Source: Magnaporthiopsis rhizophila (Eukaryota; Ascomycota; Sordariomycetes; Magnaporthales; Magnaporthaceae). From it: DNA of 64,000 nt. The translations under genes were made by a program, and so were the position numbers. Below, piece by piece: positions 23,544 through 34,740 of the stretch (positions are counted from its first letter, which is position 1; each line of letters begins with the position of its first letter). Under the pieces are notes generated by a model, which was not told where the DNA came from, made no database searches, and saw only the letters and a program-made list of their open reading frames with translations. The DNA lies in the NCBI GenBank assembly GCA_003049465.1, contig PYSS01000135.1, forward strand, positions 1-64,000, given 5' to 3'.

Positions 23544-25019
23544 TCAAGCATCCGCGAGCAAGCCGTTGTCGGTGTCGGCATGGACCTGGAGGTCGCTTTC
23601 TTCCCCCATGCCATCCTCCTCATGCTCCTCATCCTCGTCGTAGTCCATCGAGGCAGCGTCGCGAGTCAAGGGTTTCAGGACGTCCCAGTCCATACGCGCG
23701 CGTGCGGCCAGCTGCTGGAGAAAGAGCGGAGCATTGTCCCCACGATAATGCGTCTCCCGCTCGACAGGCGTGGTACCAAAGCAGACATAGGGTCCAAGCG
23801 GGGGCCCGGCGGTGGGGTAGTCGGGGGATACTCTGAGTCTGCCAAAGGTGACCTCCTTGATGTGCGGGAGGCCGGCGATTTGGTTGAAGAGCTGGGTCCA
23901 TTGGTCTATCCTGTCCTCATAGTGAGCGACGGTAATCTCCATGCTGGAGTTCCAGATGCTCACGGCCTCGAGCGTGTCCTTGAACTTCCTGATGATATTC
24001 CAGTACAAGAACCGGCGCGCGGTAACATCGCCGAGGTCCAGCTGCTTGAGCGGGGCGATAAAGTGCCCGGGTACGGGCGGGGGCATCGAGCGCGGGAGGG
24101 CGATCCAGTTCAGCAGAAGCACCGACTGGTGCGGATCGCCGCGCCTCATGTTCACACGTAGCCACTCAAGGCCGGAGGCGTGGGAGAGAAAGACCTGGAG
24201 GTGACTGGTGCGTAGGAATGGACCCGTACGCTTGTCTCCGAGGCTGGCTTCGTCAGGGGTGCGGATGGTGTCGTTGGTGGACAGTCGGAGGTCAATGTGG
24301 AGCTTCCGCAGGCCCTCGACGACGGCAAGCGTCTGGTCGCGGTTGAAGGAGAAAAGAGCGAAGGCGCTGTCGGGGAGGCCTTCACCGCGCGACCTGAGGA
24401 CGACCTCGATGCCGACCCCCGTACGCTGGGCGCTGGCCAAGGCCTGGATGACCAAGGGGAAGATGATGGTGGAGTTGGGACCGACGCCAAATCTCATGTC
24501 CATTGCCATGCCGGTAGCCTCCTGGGCGGCGACGGAGCCGTAGCTGCGCCAGGCACCGCGGTCCCGGTCGCGCGTGTTGGAGGAGAAGTCGCGGATGTCG
24601 ACGGTTTTCAGGCCAGAGAGCCTGCGGAATGCGTGGGCGAGCATGTCACGGGCCACGCCGCTGGCCATCAGGCACCTCTGGGCGCTGCGGCGCGTTGTGA
24701 GCTCGTCGATCTGGTCGGTGCTGGGGTCGCCGCCGTCGAGCACATCGACCGGGTAGCCCTCTGGGTAGCCGTCGAGCCCCAGCACGACGTGCGACAGCCG
24801 GGGGCCGATGTGGGGGTGCTCCGAAATGTCGATGAGGGTTTGCAGGCTGAACTCGGTGATCATAAACTGCTTCTTGAGGAAGAACTCGCGCACAAAGGGC
24901 TGGAAGGTGGCAGCCTCGGTGCGCTTGTTGGTCAGGCGCAGGTTGCCCAGCTCTTTGGTGGTGAGCGAACGCGAGATCTTGATGATGATCTCGGCAGGCA
25001 TGTCGCTGATTGTCGCCAT
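23544..25019 (-). CDS. F-box-like domain protein
   Basis: Single-exon gene, 491 aa. The first 40 residues fit an F-box: ISDMPAEIIIKISRSL followed by an LGNLRLTNKRTEAAT segment (leucine/proline spacing, then LR(L)TNK). The rest is rich in leucine-containing segments without a clear named repeat, and the C-terminus is strongly acidic (DYDEDEEHEEDGMGEES). Family knowledge: F-box proteins bind Skp1 in SCF ubiquitin ligases, and the C-terminal part chooses the substrate; no substrate can be inferred here. The start is the first ATG of the open frame (25019) and gives the F-box at its usual extreme N-terminal place. Neighbours give no hint of pathway. Confidence 0.8.
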   Translation of the reverse strand: MATISDMPAEIIIKISRSLTTKELGNLRLTNKRTEAATFQPFVREFFLKKQFMITEFSLQTLIDISEHPHIGPRLSHVVLGLDGYPEGYPVDVLDGGDPSTDQIDELTTRRSAQRCLMASGVARDMLAHAFRRLSGLKTVDIRDFSSNTRDRDRGAWRSYGSVAAQEATGMAMDMRFGVGPNSTIIFPLVIQALASAQRTGVGIEVVLRSRGEGLPDSAFALFSFNRDQTLAVVEGLRKLHIDLRLSTNDTIRTPDEASLGDKRTGPFLRTSHLQVFLSHASGLEWLRVNMRRGDPHQSVLLLNWIALPRSMPPPVPGHFIAPLKQLDLGDVTARRFLYWNIIRKFKDTLEAVSIWNSSMEITVAHYEDRIDQWTQLFNQIAGLPHIKEVTFGRLRVSPDYPTAGPPLGPYVCFGTTPVERETHYRGDNAPLFLQQLAARARMDWDVLKPLTRDAASMDYDEDEEHEEDGMGEESDLQVHADTDNGLLADA

Positions 25020-26334
25020 CGTGGGCGATTGAGGCTGCTCTTTGTACTAGGTAGGTAGCTATTCTGTTTCTGTTTCTGTTCTGGTTCTGTTCTGGGATGC
25101 GGGTGATGGCGGGCGGTCGTGGTCGGAAATGAGGGCACAAAGAACGGTGCCCCGCGCCGGCCGGCTGCTGTTGCCTGAACTGCCCGCCCTCGCTCTGTGG
25201 TATGACGCGTTCACGATCCATGGTGGCGCGCTCTCACGTGACAGAGCTAGAGCCCGGCATCTCTGCCCCACCGCTATTTCGGGAAGGCTCCCCTGCGCGG
25301 GCAAGCTGAAGATCCGGCAGGAGCGCATCCCAGCCCCGCTGGACTTTTGAAACGCCATCTCGAACCAACATCGATCCTGGAATAAAAAAAATGAGGAGAA
25401 ATGGCAGCACTCTGCGCAGGATGCACGAGACGACGCATTACCAACATCCGTCCTGCATGCAGCTGCGAGGCTGAGCCCAACCTTTGTGTCTGTCAGGTCT
25501 CGACTTTAGCCTTTTGACTGGGGTGGGGCCCAGCGTGCCAGCCTGGTTCCGCCGCGGGCAGGGCAACACGCTACAGCAAGGGGCAGCTAGTGGGTCCAGA
25601 GTGCCATTTTTAGGGGCCTGAGCCGCATCGGCACCTGTCAGATTTGGTTTGACGTCGGGATTTCTCCGCTGGTTGAAACATCACCCATCCATCTCACAAA
25701 AGGATCGGGCAATTCAGTCCCACCCACGCCGGCCTGCTCAGCCTTTGGGTCCTCCGGATATTGCTGACTCTCGTGCCAGAGTCTGCGGGGATGTTTCTGG
25801 CCGACAGACAGCCTCAATAACACCCGTTGCGATGCTGCGAAATCGCAAATTCACGCGCTTGTCCGCGGCCCATTGGCACCGCACCGCACCCACGACTCGT
25901 CGCCCAGCCGAGTTCCAGAATGGCGACGGCGGCGCCTTGGCAGGGTCCGGAGTCCCGGCAGCACTGTAACCCCCTGAGTCGCGCAGGGCTGAACCGACGG
26001 TTGAAGAGGGCATAGCCTTTGCCTCCATCGGGCCAGCATGGTTGCCACAGCCGCGATCGACGTGCAGAGGTTTTACATCTGATGTCCAGCCCTGTCAGCC
26101 CTGCCCTCCCCTGCGCTTGCGCTTACCCGGTCCCCGCTTTCGTGATGGCCTGCCCGGCTCCTGAGAATGTGTATACATATCGTGGCCATCGCTTCCTGCC
26201 GAGAAGGAAAAGATGCTGGTCCTCTTCTCTTCCTCGTGCGCGGTGTTGATCAGCGGTCCCTGGCACCTCCCTCTCCCGACCTTCTTTTCTTCATCTTCGC
26301 TTTATAGATTCTGTTTCCCTTTTGTTGGCCCAAG
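25020..26334. other. divergent intergenic region
   Basis: About 1.3 kb between the F-box gene and the GPI-anchored protein gene, which point away from each other. A CTAGGTAGGTAG motif lies at about 25048-25059, close upstream of the F-box ATG. No gene recognised. Confidence 0.55.
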
Positions 26335-28190
26335 ATGCAGCTTTGGCTTCCCCTTCTATCGTGTGTTGCCGCGCTAGTCGCCGGTACAGCCGCAGCCATC
26401 CCCGCCCACGACGTTCACGTACAGAGACAGACCCAGGATTCGGACGAGATCCTCTCGGTGAGGGAGCTGGTGAGGAGAAACCACCTAGTGCCCATCGAGC
26501 AGCGGTCCGACCTTCTGGAAAGGAGAGCCTTCGACAACAAGACGTTCGACCTTGGCTGGCAGCGGCAGAAGCGCACTCTCTTCTCGGCGTAAGTGACCCC
26601 CCCAAAAAAAAAGGACCCGAGTCAGTCGTGGATATAAACTCACAAGCTTATCGAACCCCTTGCAGAGCATGGGAGGGTCAATCACCCAAAATCCCCATCG
26701 GGCTGCTGCCAGCTGTTGGCTCGGTGGGCGGCAGCTTCAACCTCACGATGCAGTGCGTCGACTGCAGGACATACGGCAACATCGTTGCGTCGCTGGACGA
26801 CTCGGACGGCCTCAGGGCGCTCCTGACCTTCAACCAGGTCGGAGCCTACATGGACCTGGCCATGTTCGCGTCGTCGCAGGGCACCTTCACCATCGGCCTG
26901 GGCGCTTCCTTGGGCAGCTCCAACGTCACCGGCAAGGTCTTCGCTGCCGGCTTCGACTTCGGCATGGAACTCATCCTTCAGGTGACAGGCGCGGTCCAGG
27001 CCAACGGCGGCTTCCAGATCTCGATCCCGGACGGTGAGACGGTCGGGCTGGATATTGGACTGAAGCTCAACAAGACCGGGGGTGGTCTGATCAAGCCGAC
27101 GTCCAAGATTAACGCGGTGTAAGTGTATTTGGCGATATTCCTTTGTCTCCCTTACCAGGGCATCAGAAGTCATGGGGGAAAAAAAAAATAGATGCTGACC
27201 AGCTCCTTTACCTTACCTCGCAGTCCTAGGGTCAACTTTTCCCTGCTGCCCCTTTCCATCTCGGACGCGACCGTCAACATCACCGCGGCGCTGCGCCTCA
27301 AGGCCGACGCCGGCGTCTCGGGAACGCTGGGGTTCAAGGACTCGGACATTGGTTCCGTCTCGGTCGGGGCCAAGGTGGGCGCACACCTGACGCTGGTAGA
27401 GGTCAGGATGGGCAGCGTCAACGTCAGGGCCGCCCCCGGGACCTGCCGCAACGCGCTCTTCATCGACGCCGACTCCAACGGCGGCGCCTTTGCCCGGCTG
27501 GACGGATCCATCGGCGGCGGCGGCACGAGCAAGTCCTTCGCCTTGGGGCCGGAGGCGAGCACCACCTTTTGGGCCGCCGGCACCACGCTGTGCCTGCGCG
27601 AGAACAAGGACGGCAAGCCCAGCACACCGCCGCCGCCGGCCTTTATCGCGACCACTCCGGCCGCCCAACCCGGGCCGGCGTCGGGCGCCTGCGGGACCGC
27701 TTCGCTCGTGACCGAGTCGACGACCGTCACGTCCGTCTACAGCATGACGACGTGCGCCGTGCCCGAGATGGAATGCCCGCCGCGCTTCAACCAGGTCGTG
27801 GTGGTGACCAACATTGAGGCCGTGCAGACGATCCGCTGCCCCAACAGCGGCCGCAGAGCCAATTCGTCCTCGACGTCGACCTCGGCACCGGGGCCGAGGG
27901 TGACGCCCGTGCCGCCCACGGGGACGCCGCTGGTGCTGACGCCCATCCCGAACCCGCAGCCCATGACGGTGCCGTCTTATGCCAACGTCACCGTCAACAA
28001 CACCGGGCCCGTGACAGGCTCCTTTATCGCCGTCACGCCGCCGGCCCCGAGCCTGCCGACGGGCTCCATCCCTGGACCGCCCGGCAAACTCACGAGACCG
28101 GGCAGCGCGGCGTCGTCGTCGGTCGCGGGGCCGGCTGTTTGGGCCGCGACTGGGCTTTTTGCCGTGGGCCTGGTGGCTGCTCTTCTGTAG
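26335..28190 (+). CDS. GPI-anchored cell-surface protein, function unknown
   Basis: Three exons: 26335-26588, 26666-27118, 27224-28190 (introns 77 and 105 nt, both GTAAGT donors); 557 aa. The N-terminal signal peptide is MQLWLPLLSCVAALVAG. Residues about 85-330 form a secreted domain rich in Gly/Ser/Val beta-type sequence, with a Cys pair in MQCVDC. A second Cys-containing module follows (CGTASLVTES to MECPPRF), then a Ser/Thr/Pro-rich linker. The C-terminal hydrophobic run (VWAATGLFAVGLVAALL) is preceded by small residues (SAASSSVAG), as at GPI attachment sites. It probably sits at the plasma membrane or in the wall. I do not recognise a catalytic motif, and similar architecture is common among fungal surface proteins of unknown role. 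Confidence 0.85.
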
Positions 28191-28391
28191 ACGGCCCTGG
28201 TGGCTCTCGCTGTTTGAGCGGATGGTATTCTGTTCCCCTTTGCATGTACATCTTGTTTTTATTTTTTTTATTTTTTTTATCACCGTCGAGATACCCGGTT
28301 CTAATTGCATTGGTGTATTGCGTTCTCTCTGGCCGGACGTGGCTTTAAAATATCATCAGGATACCATTCGCACCGCTGACGATGCATACGT

Positions 28392-28530
28392 CATTTTGCC
28401 CTAAAGGCAGCTGGTACTCCAACAGAGCCTCGCCCATGTTGCGGATAACGAGACGTTCCACTTGATGCCGTTGACGTCGGCGATGCTGACGTGCTCGTTG
28501 ACGGTGTGGAAGGCGGGGCTGGGGAGGTCG
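28392..28530 (-). pseudogene. possible coding relic, unidentified
   Basis: On the minus strand one frame reads SPAFHTVNEHVSIADVNG and continues, after a one-base shift, as ERLVIRNMGEALLEYQLPLG. Both pieces look like protein sequence and abut, suggesting a broken fragment of a real gene about 45 residues long. No start, no extension and no family recognised. Low confidence. Confidence 0.25.
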
Positions 28531-29614
28531 TGAGATGATGCCTTCCACGTTCTTTATCTGCGGGGCCGAGTCCCCTTACGGACTTCGGCTTCGGCTGGCT
28601 TACCGGCGGCGAGTGCCGCTGTTGGCGTCCCGATCCGTGACGTGTAGCGGCGCTCGTTGCCTATGTGATCATCATGAGCATTTATTCAAGTCTTGGTACC
28701 AGTTGTGGTAGGCTTACGCTTCTTCGGAGGCCCGGAAATGATGGCGAGTCAAACAATCCCAAGTGGGAAAGGCTTGGCACACTGGCCCGGCCACGCGGGC
28801 CGCCTTTTGGCCTTCCCCCCACCCACGAGCCCAAGCCGGGATTTCTCGAGCAAAGGTCCTCTCGACAGGTGGGTAGGCAGCCATCGCGGATACAATCCGA
28901 CAGCAGACCCAGGCTTGGCTGGGAAACACGCAAATCAGGGGTTCGAAATGCCACTTTCTTCCTTCCCCTGACGCCCACTCAGGCTGGACTGACAGCTAGA
29001 GCTGCCGTCCCAAGACTCCAACTTGGACCTCGCTTGTGGCTCATGGTCCTGGAGAGACAGGGAGAGCGACGGGCCAATGGGCAGTGGGTGCTGTCCCGCC
29101 AAAGGAGTCCAAGTGATTGGCGGCAATCCCACACAACCTGCTGACCTGGCCCCAATTTTTCCCTTATTCCTCTCCTGTGAACCCCGGTCTCAACCACCAA
29201 AGGCTATGCCAGATGGGGCCCAGAGTCTTGGGTCATTCGCCCAGGCGAACGTCGGAAAGTGCAGCCGCCTTGCCCCGGACGGAGAGCCTCCGCGTTTCCC
29301 AACAGCCCTCCGCCGGAGCATGCATGCTGCGTCGACCAACTCGGAAGGTGTTCGCCAAACGCGGGGCCGTGCCGTGACCGTCAGCGCAGCGCAGCGCAGA
29401 GCAGAGAAGAGCAGAGCAGAGCAGGGCCTACGCTGTCAGTCGGGTCGCGCGTGACGATGGCGGCACAGTGTCTCGTCGAGTTTTGCTGCCGTGCTCGGCG
29501 CGCCTTGAACCACTTTACTGCATTGTCTCCGTCACATTCGTTGGGCATGACGGACTAGGTAGGGTGGTTCTTTTCTTGTTTTGGGAGGAGAGGGTAGAGT
29601 GCCCAGTCACTTGG

Positions 29615-29622
29615 TATATAAA
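29615..29622 (+). promoter_or_regulatory. candidate TATA box of the AA9 gene
   Basis: TATATAAA on the plus strand, 161 bp upstream of the AA9 ATG, followed by a CT-rich leader (CTCTCTCTCTCTTG), as is common in fungal promoters of strongly induced genes. Confidence 0.5.
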
Positions 29623-29782
29623 CTGCCGTCACGCCCTTCCCCCTCCAAAACAAAGGTCGTTTGTCACTTCCTCCAACCTGCCCAGACGCAGCTAGCCTTT
29701 CCGCTCCGTGGATCTCTCTCTCTCTCTTGTTTTTCTCCCCACTTCTATTCTTTTGCAGCCTCATCTCGTCTACCGGACCGCC

Positions 29783-30679
29783 ATGAAGGCCGCCTTCCTC
29801 ACGCTCGCCGCCGCCGGGCTGGCGAGCGCACACACCATCTTCACGTCGCTCGAGGTTGGCGGCGTCAACTCGGGCACCGGGCAGGGCGTGCGGGTGCCCA
29901 GCTACAACGGCCCCATCACCGACGTGACGTCCAACAGCATGGCCTGCAACGGCAACCCCAACCCGACCACGGCCACCTCAAAGGTCATCACGGTCCAGGC
30001 CGGCCAGGACGTGACGGCCATCTGGCGCTACATGCTCAGCACCACGGGCACTTCGCCCAACGAGTATGTTTTTGCCTGCCTGTCTGCCCTGTGCCGCTTC
30101 CTCCCAGTTGTGTGTGCAAACTTCTCCTCCGCTGGCTGGCTGGCTGACTGGCGACCTAAAACAAAAGCATCATGGACTCGTCGCACAAGGGTCCTACCAT
30201 GGCCTACCTCAAAAAGGTCAACGACGCCACGAGCGACTCGGGCGTGGGCGGCGGCTGGTTCAAGATCCAGGAGGACGGTCTGGCCGAGGGCGGCAAGGGC
30301 CTCTGGGGGACCGAGAAGGTGATCCAGGGCCAGGGCAGGCATCGCATCCGCATCCCGCAGTGCATCGCCCCGGGGCAGTACCTGCTCCGCGCCGAGATGC
30401 TGGCCCTGCACGGCGCCAGCAGCCCCGGCGGCGCCCAGTTCTACATGGAGTGCGCCCAGATCAACGTCGTCGGCGGCACGGGCACCAAGACGCCCTCGAC
30501 CGTCAGCTTCCCGGGGGCCTACAAGGTTGGTTTTTTTCTTTTCTTTTCTTATAAGGTGTAAACAATTAATTAACTTGACCTCCCACCGTCAGGCAAACGA
30601 CCCCGGCGTCACCCTCAGCATCTACTGGCCCGTCGTCACCTCGTACAAGATCCCCGGCCCTCCCGTCTTTACCTGCTAG
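29783..30679 (+). CDS. AA9 lytic polysaccharide monooxygenase (former GH61)
   Basis: Exons 29783-30063, 30168-30525, 30593-30679; introns 104 and 67 nt; 241 aa. A 16-residue signal peptide ends SA, so the mature protein starts with His17 (HTIFTS), the first ligand of the copper histidine brace. The second is His100 in MDSSHKGP, a codon region rebuilt across intron 1. Tyr186 in AQFYMECAQINV occupies the axial position. AEMLALHGAS is the family's second-shell region. The protein ends shortly after the core (PGPPVFTC) with no cellulose-binding module. Family knowledge: copper-dependent oxidative cleavage of cellulose or other beta-glucans outside the cell, with an electron donor. A TATA box and CT-rich leader precede it. 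Confidence 0.94.
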
Positions 30680-31428
30680 ACTGTTCCCGGATGGCGATGC
30701 AATGCTGCCCTGTGCTGTCTGTTTTCTTAGTTAGACGGTTGAAGCCTGTCTGTCCGTCAAATCTCTAAGCCGACCGACAAGGCTTGATGTATATAAGTTC
30801 CCATACGTGCTTGGCGTTTTCTCCGATTAAGATAAGAGGAAATAAAAAATGATAAAAGAATCCAAACTCGTGCCTTATCATGTATACCGCCGGTACGAGT
30901 GATACGCTCTACCGCTGAGCTGTACGGGCTGCATCACCAACCGCATGGGCGTGGGCTGGACGCTGGATGGGTTGGCAGGGGGGGCCACTTGGGGCGGCGA
31001 CATATATCCGGCTGCGTTGCCTTATTTTCGAGCACAGCTTTTGTGGCGGCATGTGTCGGTGTGGCCCTGGTGGGCTACATTGGTGGAGCCCTTTGCAGGC
31101 TGTTTAACTAGGTAGCATCTAGGTATCTACCTAGGTAGGGGTTCATAGTATGGTTCGGCGAGACGCTGTATGCTTCTGCCTTGTGGGTGAGCCAAGTCGC
31201 CTGACGGTGGATGGACGGACTCTTGTGGAGATGGCGGGTTGCGTATTTCAGTAAATGCCATGCTTTAGATATTATGAAATGGTGCATATGTGCAGCCGTG
31301 ATGGGTATATCTACATAGATGGTCGTGCGCCGACGATGCTAGGATTTTATTGCAGGAAAAAGCCCAGGGAAAAAGTCGCTTCTAGTCTTGGGCGCTAAAA
31401 AAGAAAGCGGCGTCGAGTACGCGGGCGT
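30680..31428. other. convergent intergenic region
   Basis: The 3' ends of the AA9 gene and the permease gene face each other here. It contains a tRNA-Thr-like fragment (30859-30929) and a CTAGGTAG/CTACCTAGGTAGG motif cluster at 31110-31139. No protein gene seen. Confidence 0.55.
30859..30929 (-). pseudogene. tRNA-Thr(CGT)-like element lacking a normal 3' end
   Basis: Minus strand: GCCCGTA acceptor half, a canonical D-arm (GCTCAGCGGTAGAGC, an A-box match), anticodon stem TATCA/TGATA with CGT in the loop, and a 12-nt insertion at the usual tRNA intron site. Then GAGTTTGGATTC resembles a B box with changes. The 3' T-stem and acceptor strand do not pair; T-rich sequence (TTTT) follows at once. 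It looks like a 3'-truncated or degenerate tRNA gene, or the head of a tRNA-derived SINE. Confidence 0.5.
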
Positions 31429-33350
31429 TCAGTCCCAGAGCCAGGATATGGCCAGAATCCAGCCCTTGGCCACCTTCTCGACCGGCTCGGGGTTCTGCTC
31501 CACGTGCTGAAAGGCCTCTTCGAGAGGGATGTCTGCGAGCGAGGTGATGGTCGTCTTTTTTGCGTACTTCCAGGCCAAGTAGCCGCAGAGCACGAGCGGG
31601 ATGTCTCTGTGCGTGTGTTAGTTTCGTAATTAGCAAAGGATGATGGTGATGATGGTGCTTACAGGTAGTGCGACACAAATGACCGAGCCTCCCATCTCCC
31701 CTCGACAAAGACCTCGTAGCCGCCCGTCAGGAGAATGACGATGCACATGGTCAGCGCCACTGGGGAGCTGTAGACTGCGACGCCACGTGATTAACAGTTA
31801 GCCTTTTTTTTTTTTGTTCTCGTACGGATATGGTGTTATCAATAGAGCATTAATGAATAGTAGAGAAAAAGTTTACCGGTCCATCCGTTGTGCCAGGGGA
31901 GCCTGCTCTTGGACAGGCCCTGTACCTTGATGGCGCGCAGGAGGCGGATGTGGTTGAACAGGATGGTCGACCACGATATGAGCACGCCGGCCGAGGTGAG
32001 GGCGACGAACCATTCAAACACGGTCAGGGCGCCGTTGGACAGACTGAGGAAGCTGAGCAGCATGAAGGCAGCGAAGAAGAGGACGCAGACGTAGGGGGTG
32101 CCCCACGATGTGGTGCGCAGGAACACGGCCGGGGCCTGGCGCTTGAGGGCGAGGCCGAAGAGCACGCGGGTGCCGGCGAGCAGGCTCTGGTTGGACGCGG
32201 ACCAGGCCGAGGTGATGACGACGGCGTTGACCACGCTCGGGATGGCGCTGATGCCGGCGGCCTTGGCGGCGATGACGAAGGGGCTCTGGGCGGCTGTGCC
32301 GGTGCTGTTGCCCAGGTTCGGGTCGTCGCTGCGCACCAGCATGCCGACGACGAGGACGGCGAGCAGGTAGAAGACGACGATGCGGGCGAAGACGCGCTTG
32401 CAGGCGCGCGGGATGGCGCGGCGCGGGCGCCGCGTCTCGGCGGCCGCCATGGCCAGCGACTCGACGCCGGCGAAGGAGAAGACGGCGCCGGTCATGACGC
32501 TCCAGTAGCCCAGGAACCGGGCCCAGTCGCCGGGGGCGCCGATGTGGTCGACAAAGGGGCCCGGGTCCCGCCAGTAGGCGAAGCCGATGCGCGGGGTGCC
32601 GGGGATGCCGCCTAGGTTGATGACGAGGCCTAGCACGACTAGGAACACGACGAGCACGATCTTGAGCAGGGCGAAGACGAACTCGACCTCGCCGAAGACG
32701 TCGACGAGCGACATGCCGACGGCGACCGTCAGCACGATGAAGACGACGATGAAGAGGGCCTGGTTGGCGAAGATCGGGTGGTCGTCGTCGGCCCAGAACT
32801 GGAACAGCACGCAGATGGCGGTGATCTCGCTGGGGATGGACAGCACGTTGCCGTACACGAGGTTCCAGCCGATGGCGAAGCCCCAGGCCGGGTCGACGAG
32901 GAACTCGGCGTGGCGCACAAACGAGCCCGTGACGGGCAGCAGGGCCGAGACCTCGCCCAGCGCGAACTGCACGCAGCACACGACGAGCCCGACGGTGGCG
33001 TAGGCGAGCAGCGTGCCGAGCGGGCCGGCGTTCTGGATGGCGCTGCCCAGGTACAGGAACAGGCCCGTCCCGATGGCGCCGGCGATGCCCAGCATGGACA
33101 GGTGGCGCTGCGCCAACCCGCGCTTGAGGTCGCGGTCCTCGATGGCCGTCACCAGGTCGCCGTCCCGCGCGGCCGTCGGCGTGCGGCGGCGCGACAGGCC
33201 GTCCTGCGAGGCCGATGGGCCCGCTGCTGCTGCTGCGCCGCCGCCGCCGTCCTCGGGGTCGTCCCGGTAAGGCCCGTCGTCGGCATCGGACGACAGCCAG
33301 CCGTGCTTGACGCCGGGCGACTTGCCGTCGTTGTTGTTGCTGGCTGCCAT
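31429..33350 (-). CDS. amino-acid permease (APC superfamily, YAT type)
   Basis: Exons on minus: 33350-31877, 31774-31663, 31606-31429; introns 102 and 56 nt; 587 aa. A hydrophilic N-terminus (about 75 aa) ends in LKRGLAQRHLSMLGIAGAIGTGLFLYLG, split here only by reading, which is the classic first helix of fungal amino-acid permeases. QNAGPLG and the helix with EVSALLPVTGSFVRHA follow. About 12 membrane segments are visible. The last two exons restore the C-terminal helix (LTMCIVILLTGGYEVF) and the soluble tail. Family knowledge: proton-coupled uptake of amino acids at the plasma membrane; the substrate cannot be told. One internal frame over exon 3 is misleading; the true stop is TGA at 31429-31431. 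Confidence 0.92.
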
Positions 33351-33929
33351 CTGTGCGCAGGCTTTCTCGGCTGTTAGTGGCTGTGGCGTATTTTTAGCTG
33401 GTTGCCACCTGCGGGACGGTCCGTCGGCGGATGCGACTGTGCTGCAACCGAACCGAATTGGCTGGTATGAAAAGAAAAGAAAAAAAAAAACAGCAAGCAG
33501 ATCTAGACGGCGGCCGCGGGTCCCCGCTTCCAGCCAAGGCCAGATCGGACGTTGACCGAATCGCGCGGCAGATTTTTACGCTTCTTATCTCGTCGCCATG
33601 GCGGGCCTCGATGACACCATCCCGCGGGCACGAGCCAAATTGATTTACCAGCCATTTGCAGCCTCTTGTGTCTATCACTTACAAGAGAATTTGGCCAAAA
33701 CTGCTGTGATGTCCACCCGATCGAATGGCCCTTAGAGAGCCGAGTTCCCCGACGGGCCGCCCCCGATGATACGCACGATGCTTGGCGGCGGGCCTGCCGT
33801 CTTCCAACCGAATCAGCCGTACAGCTTGGCTGGCGCTGCTCCTGTCCGCCCGTTTACGCGGTACCCGCATATCGTCTGCAACACCCTTCAGGGGCTGATG
33901 CCCATCGCAGATATGGACTTCTACCGCCT
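33351..33929. other. upstream region of the permease / 5' side of the HET relic
   Basis: Contains the permease promoter (a poly-A/T patch near 33480-33490) and low-information sequence that may include the lost N-terminal part of the HET-domain gene. Nothing else supported. Confidence 0.4.
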
Positions 33930-34740
33930 CCGCAGGATACCAGGATCAAAGGCCTCCCCGCGCAGGCCAAGTAAGACAAGCTGGCCTACATGTGGATCAA
34001 CACCTGCTGCATCGACAAGGCGCAGAGCGAATGATGAACTCTCGGAATCCATCAAATCCATGTACCAGTGGTACGAGAGCGCCGACCGGTGCTATACCTG
34101 TCTCTCTGACGTCCGCCAGCCTGTCGGCGACAATGACCGAGCCTTAGACGACGTCGAGACGCGGCTCAAGCGAAGCGTCTGGTTGTCTAGAGGCTGGACC
34201 ATCCAGGAGCTCATAGCTCCATCCAGCATGAGCTTTTTTTTTTTCTTCTTCTTTGATGCGGATTGGCGGTTCCACGGCACCAGGGAGGGATTTGCCGTCC
34301 ATCATCCAAAGCGCCATGGGCATCACCAAAAACTTCCTCCCCGGAAGGACGCCGTCCAGTGAAGCGAGCGTGGCCCAACGCTTGTCGTGGGCTGCAAAGC
34401 GTGTCACAACACAACACGGGAGGAAGATATGGCATACTGTCTGCTAGGCCTCTAGGTAATTTATGGAGAAGGCGCCGAACGGGCTTTCGTCAGGCTTCGG
34501 GAGCACATTGTGTCCTTGACGCCGGACGACATCGGTTCCTCGCCATAGCGCCCTGGGCCCGATTTCGCCAATATCCGGGAGGGCGTGCTGGCTACCTTGC
34601 CTTCCCCAGTTTGCCGGAAGCGATCGTGTCATCGTGGGCAACCGTTTGGAGCCCAGGGGTTTTGTGAACACGCTGCAAATGACGGTTTCGTTCGTGGAGC
34701 GGACCGCCGATTGCCACGAAATGCGCCATGCTGGACTGCG
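33930..34740 (+). pseudogene. decayed HET-domain (heterokaryon incompatibility) gene
   Basis: Pieces of a HET domain are spread over three frames. Near 33980: a stop, then DKLAYMWINTCCIDKAQS (the D/NTCCIDK core). After a one-base shift: NDELSESIKSMYQWYESAD, RCYTCLSDV and RSVWLSRGWTIQELIAPS. After a T-rich stretch and another shift: PSIIQSAMGITKNFLPGR and EASVAQRLSWAAKRVTT. In the third frame: EEDMAYCLLGL, stop, VIYGEGAERAFVRLREHI. Several in-frame stops and at least three frameshifts mean it cannot encode a full protein. HET-domain proteins trigger cell death when incompatible strains fuse; such genes are often lost or silenced. Confidence 0.85.

Larger units (their letters stand above)
28191..29782. 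other. intergenic region before AA9 gene
   Basis: About 1.6 kb. It contains a possible coding relic at 28392-28530, a short AGCGC/AGAGC repeat at about 29389-29424, and the AA9 promoter. No intact gene seen. Confidence 0.5.

Noticed and set aside
28930..28960. GGGTTCGAA resembling a tRNA T-loop
   Set aside because: No D-arm, anticodon stem or acceptor pairing in the surrounding 90 bases.
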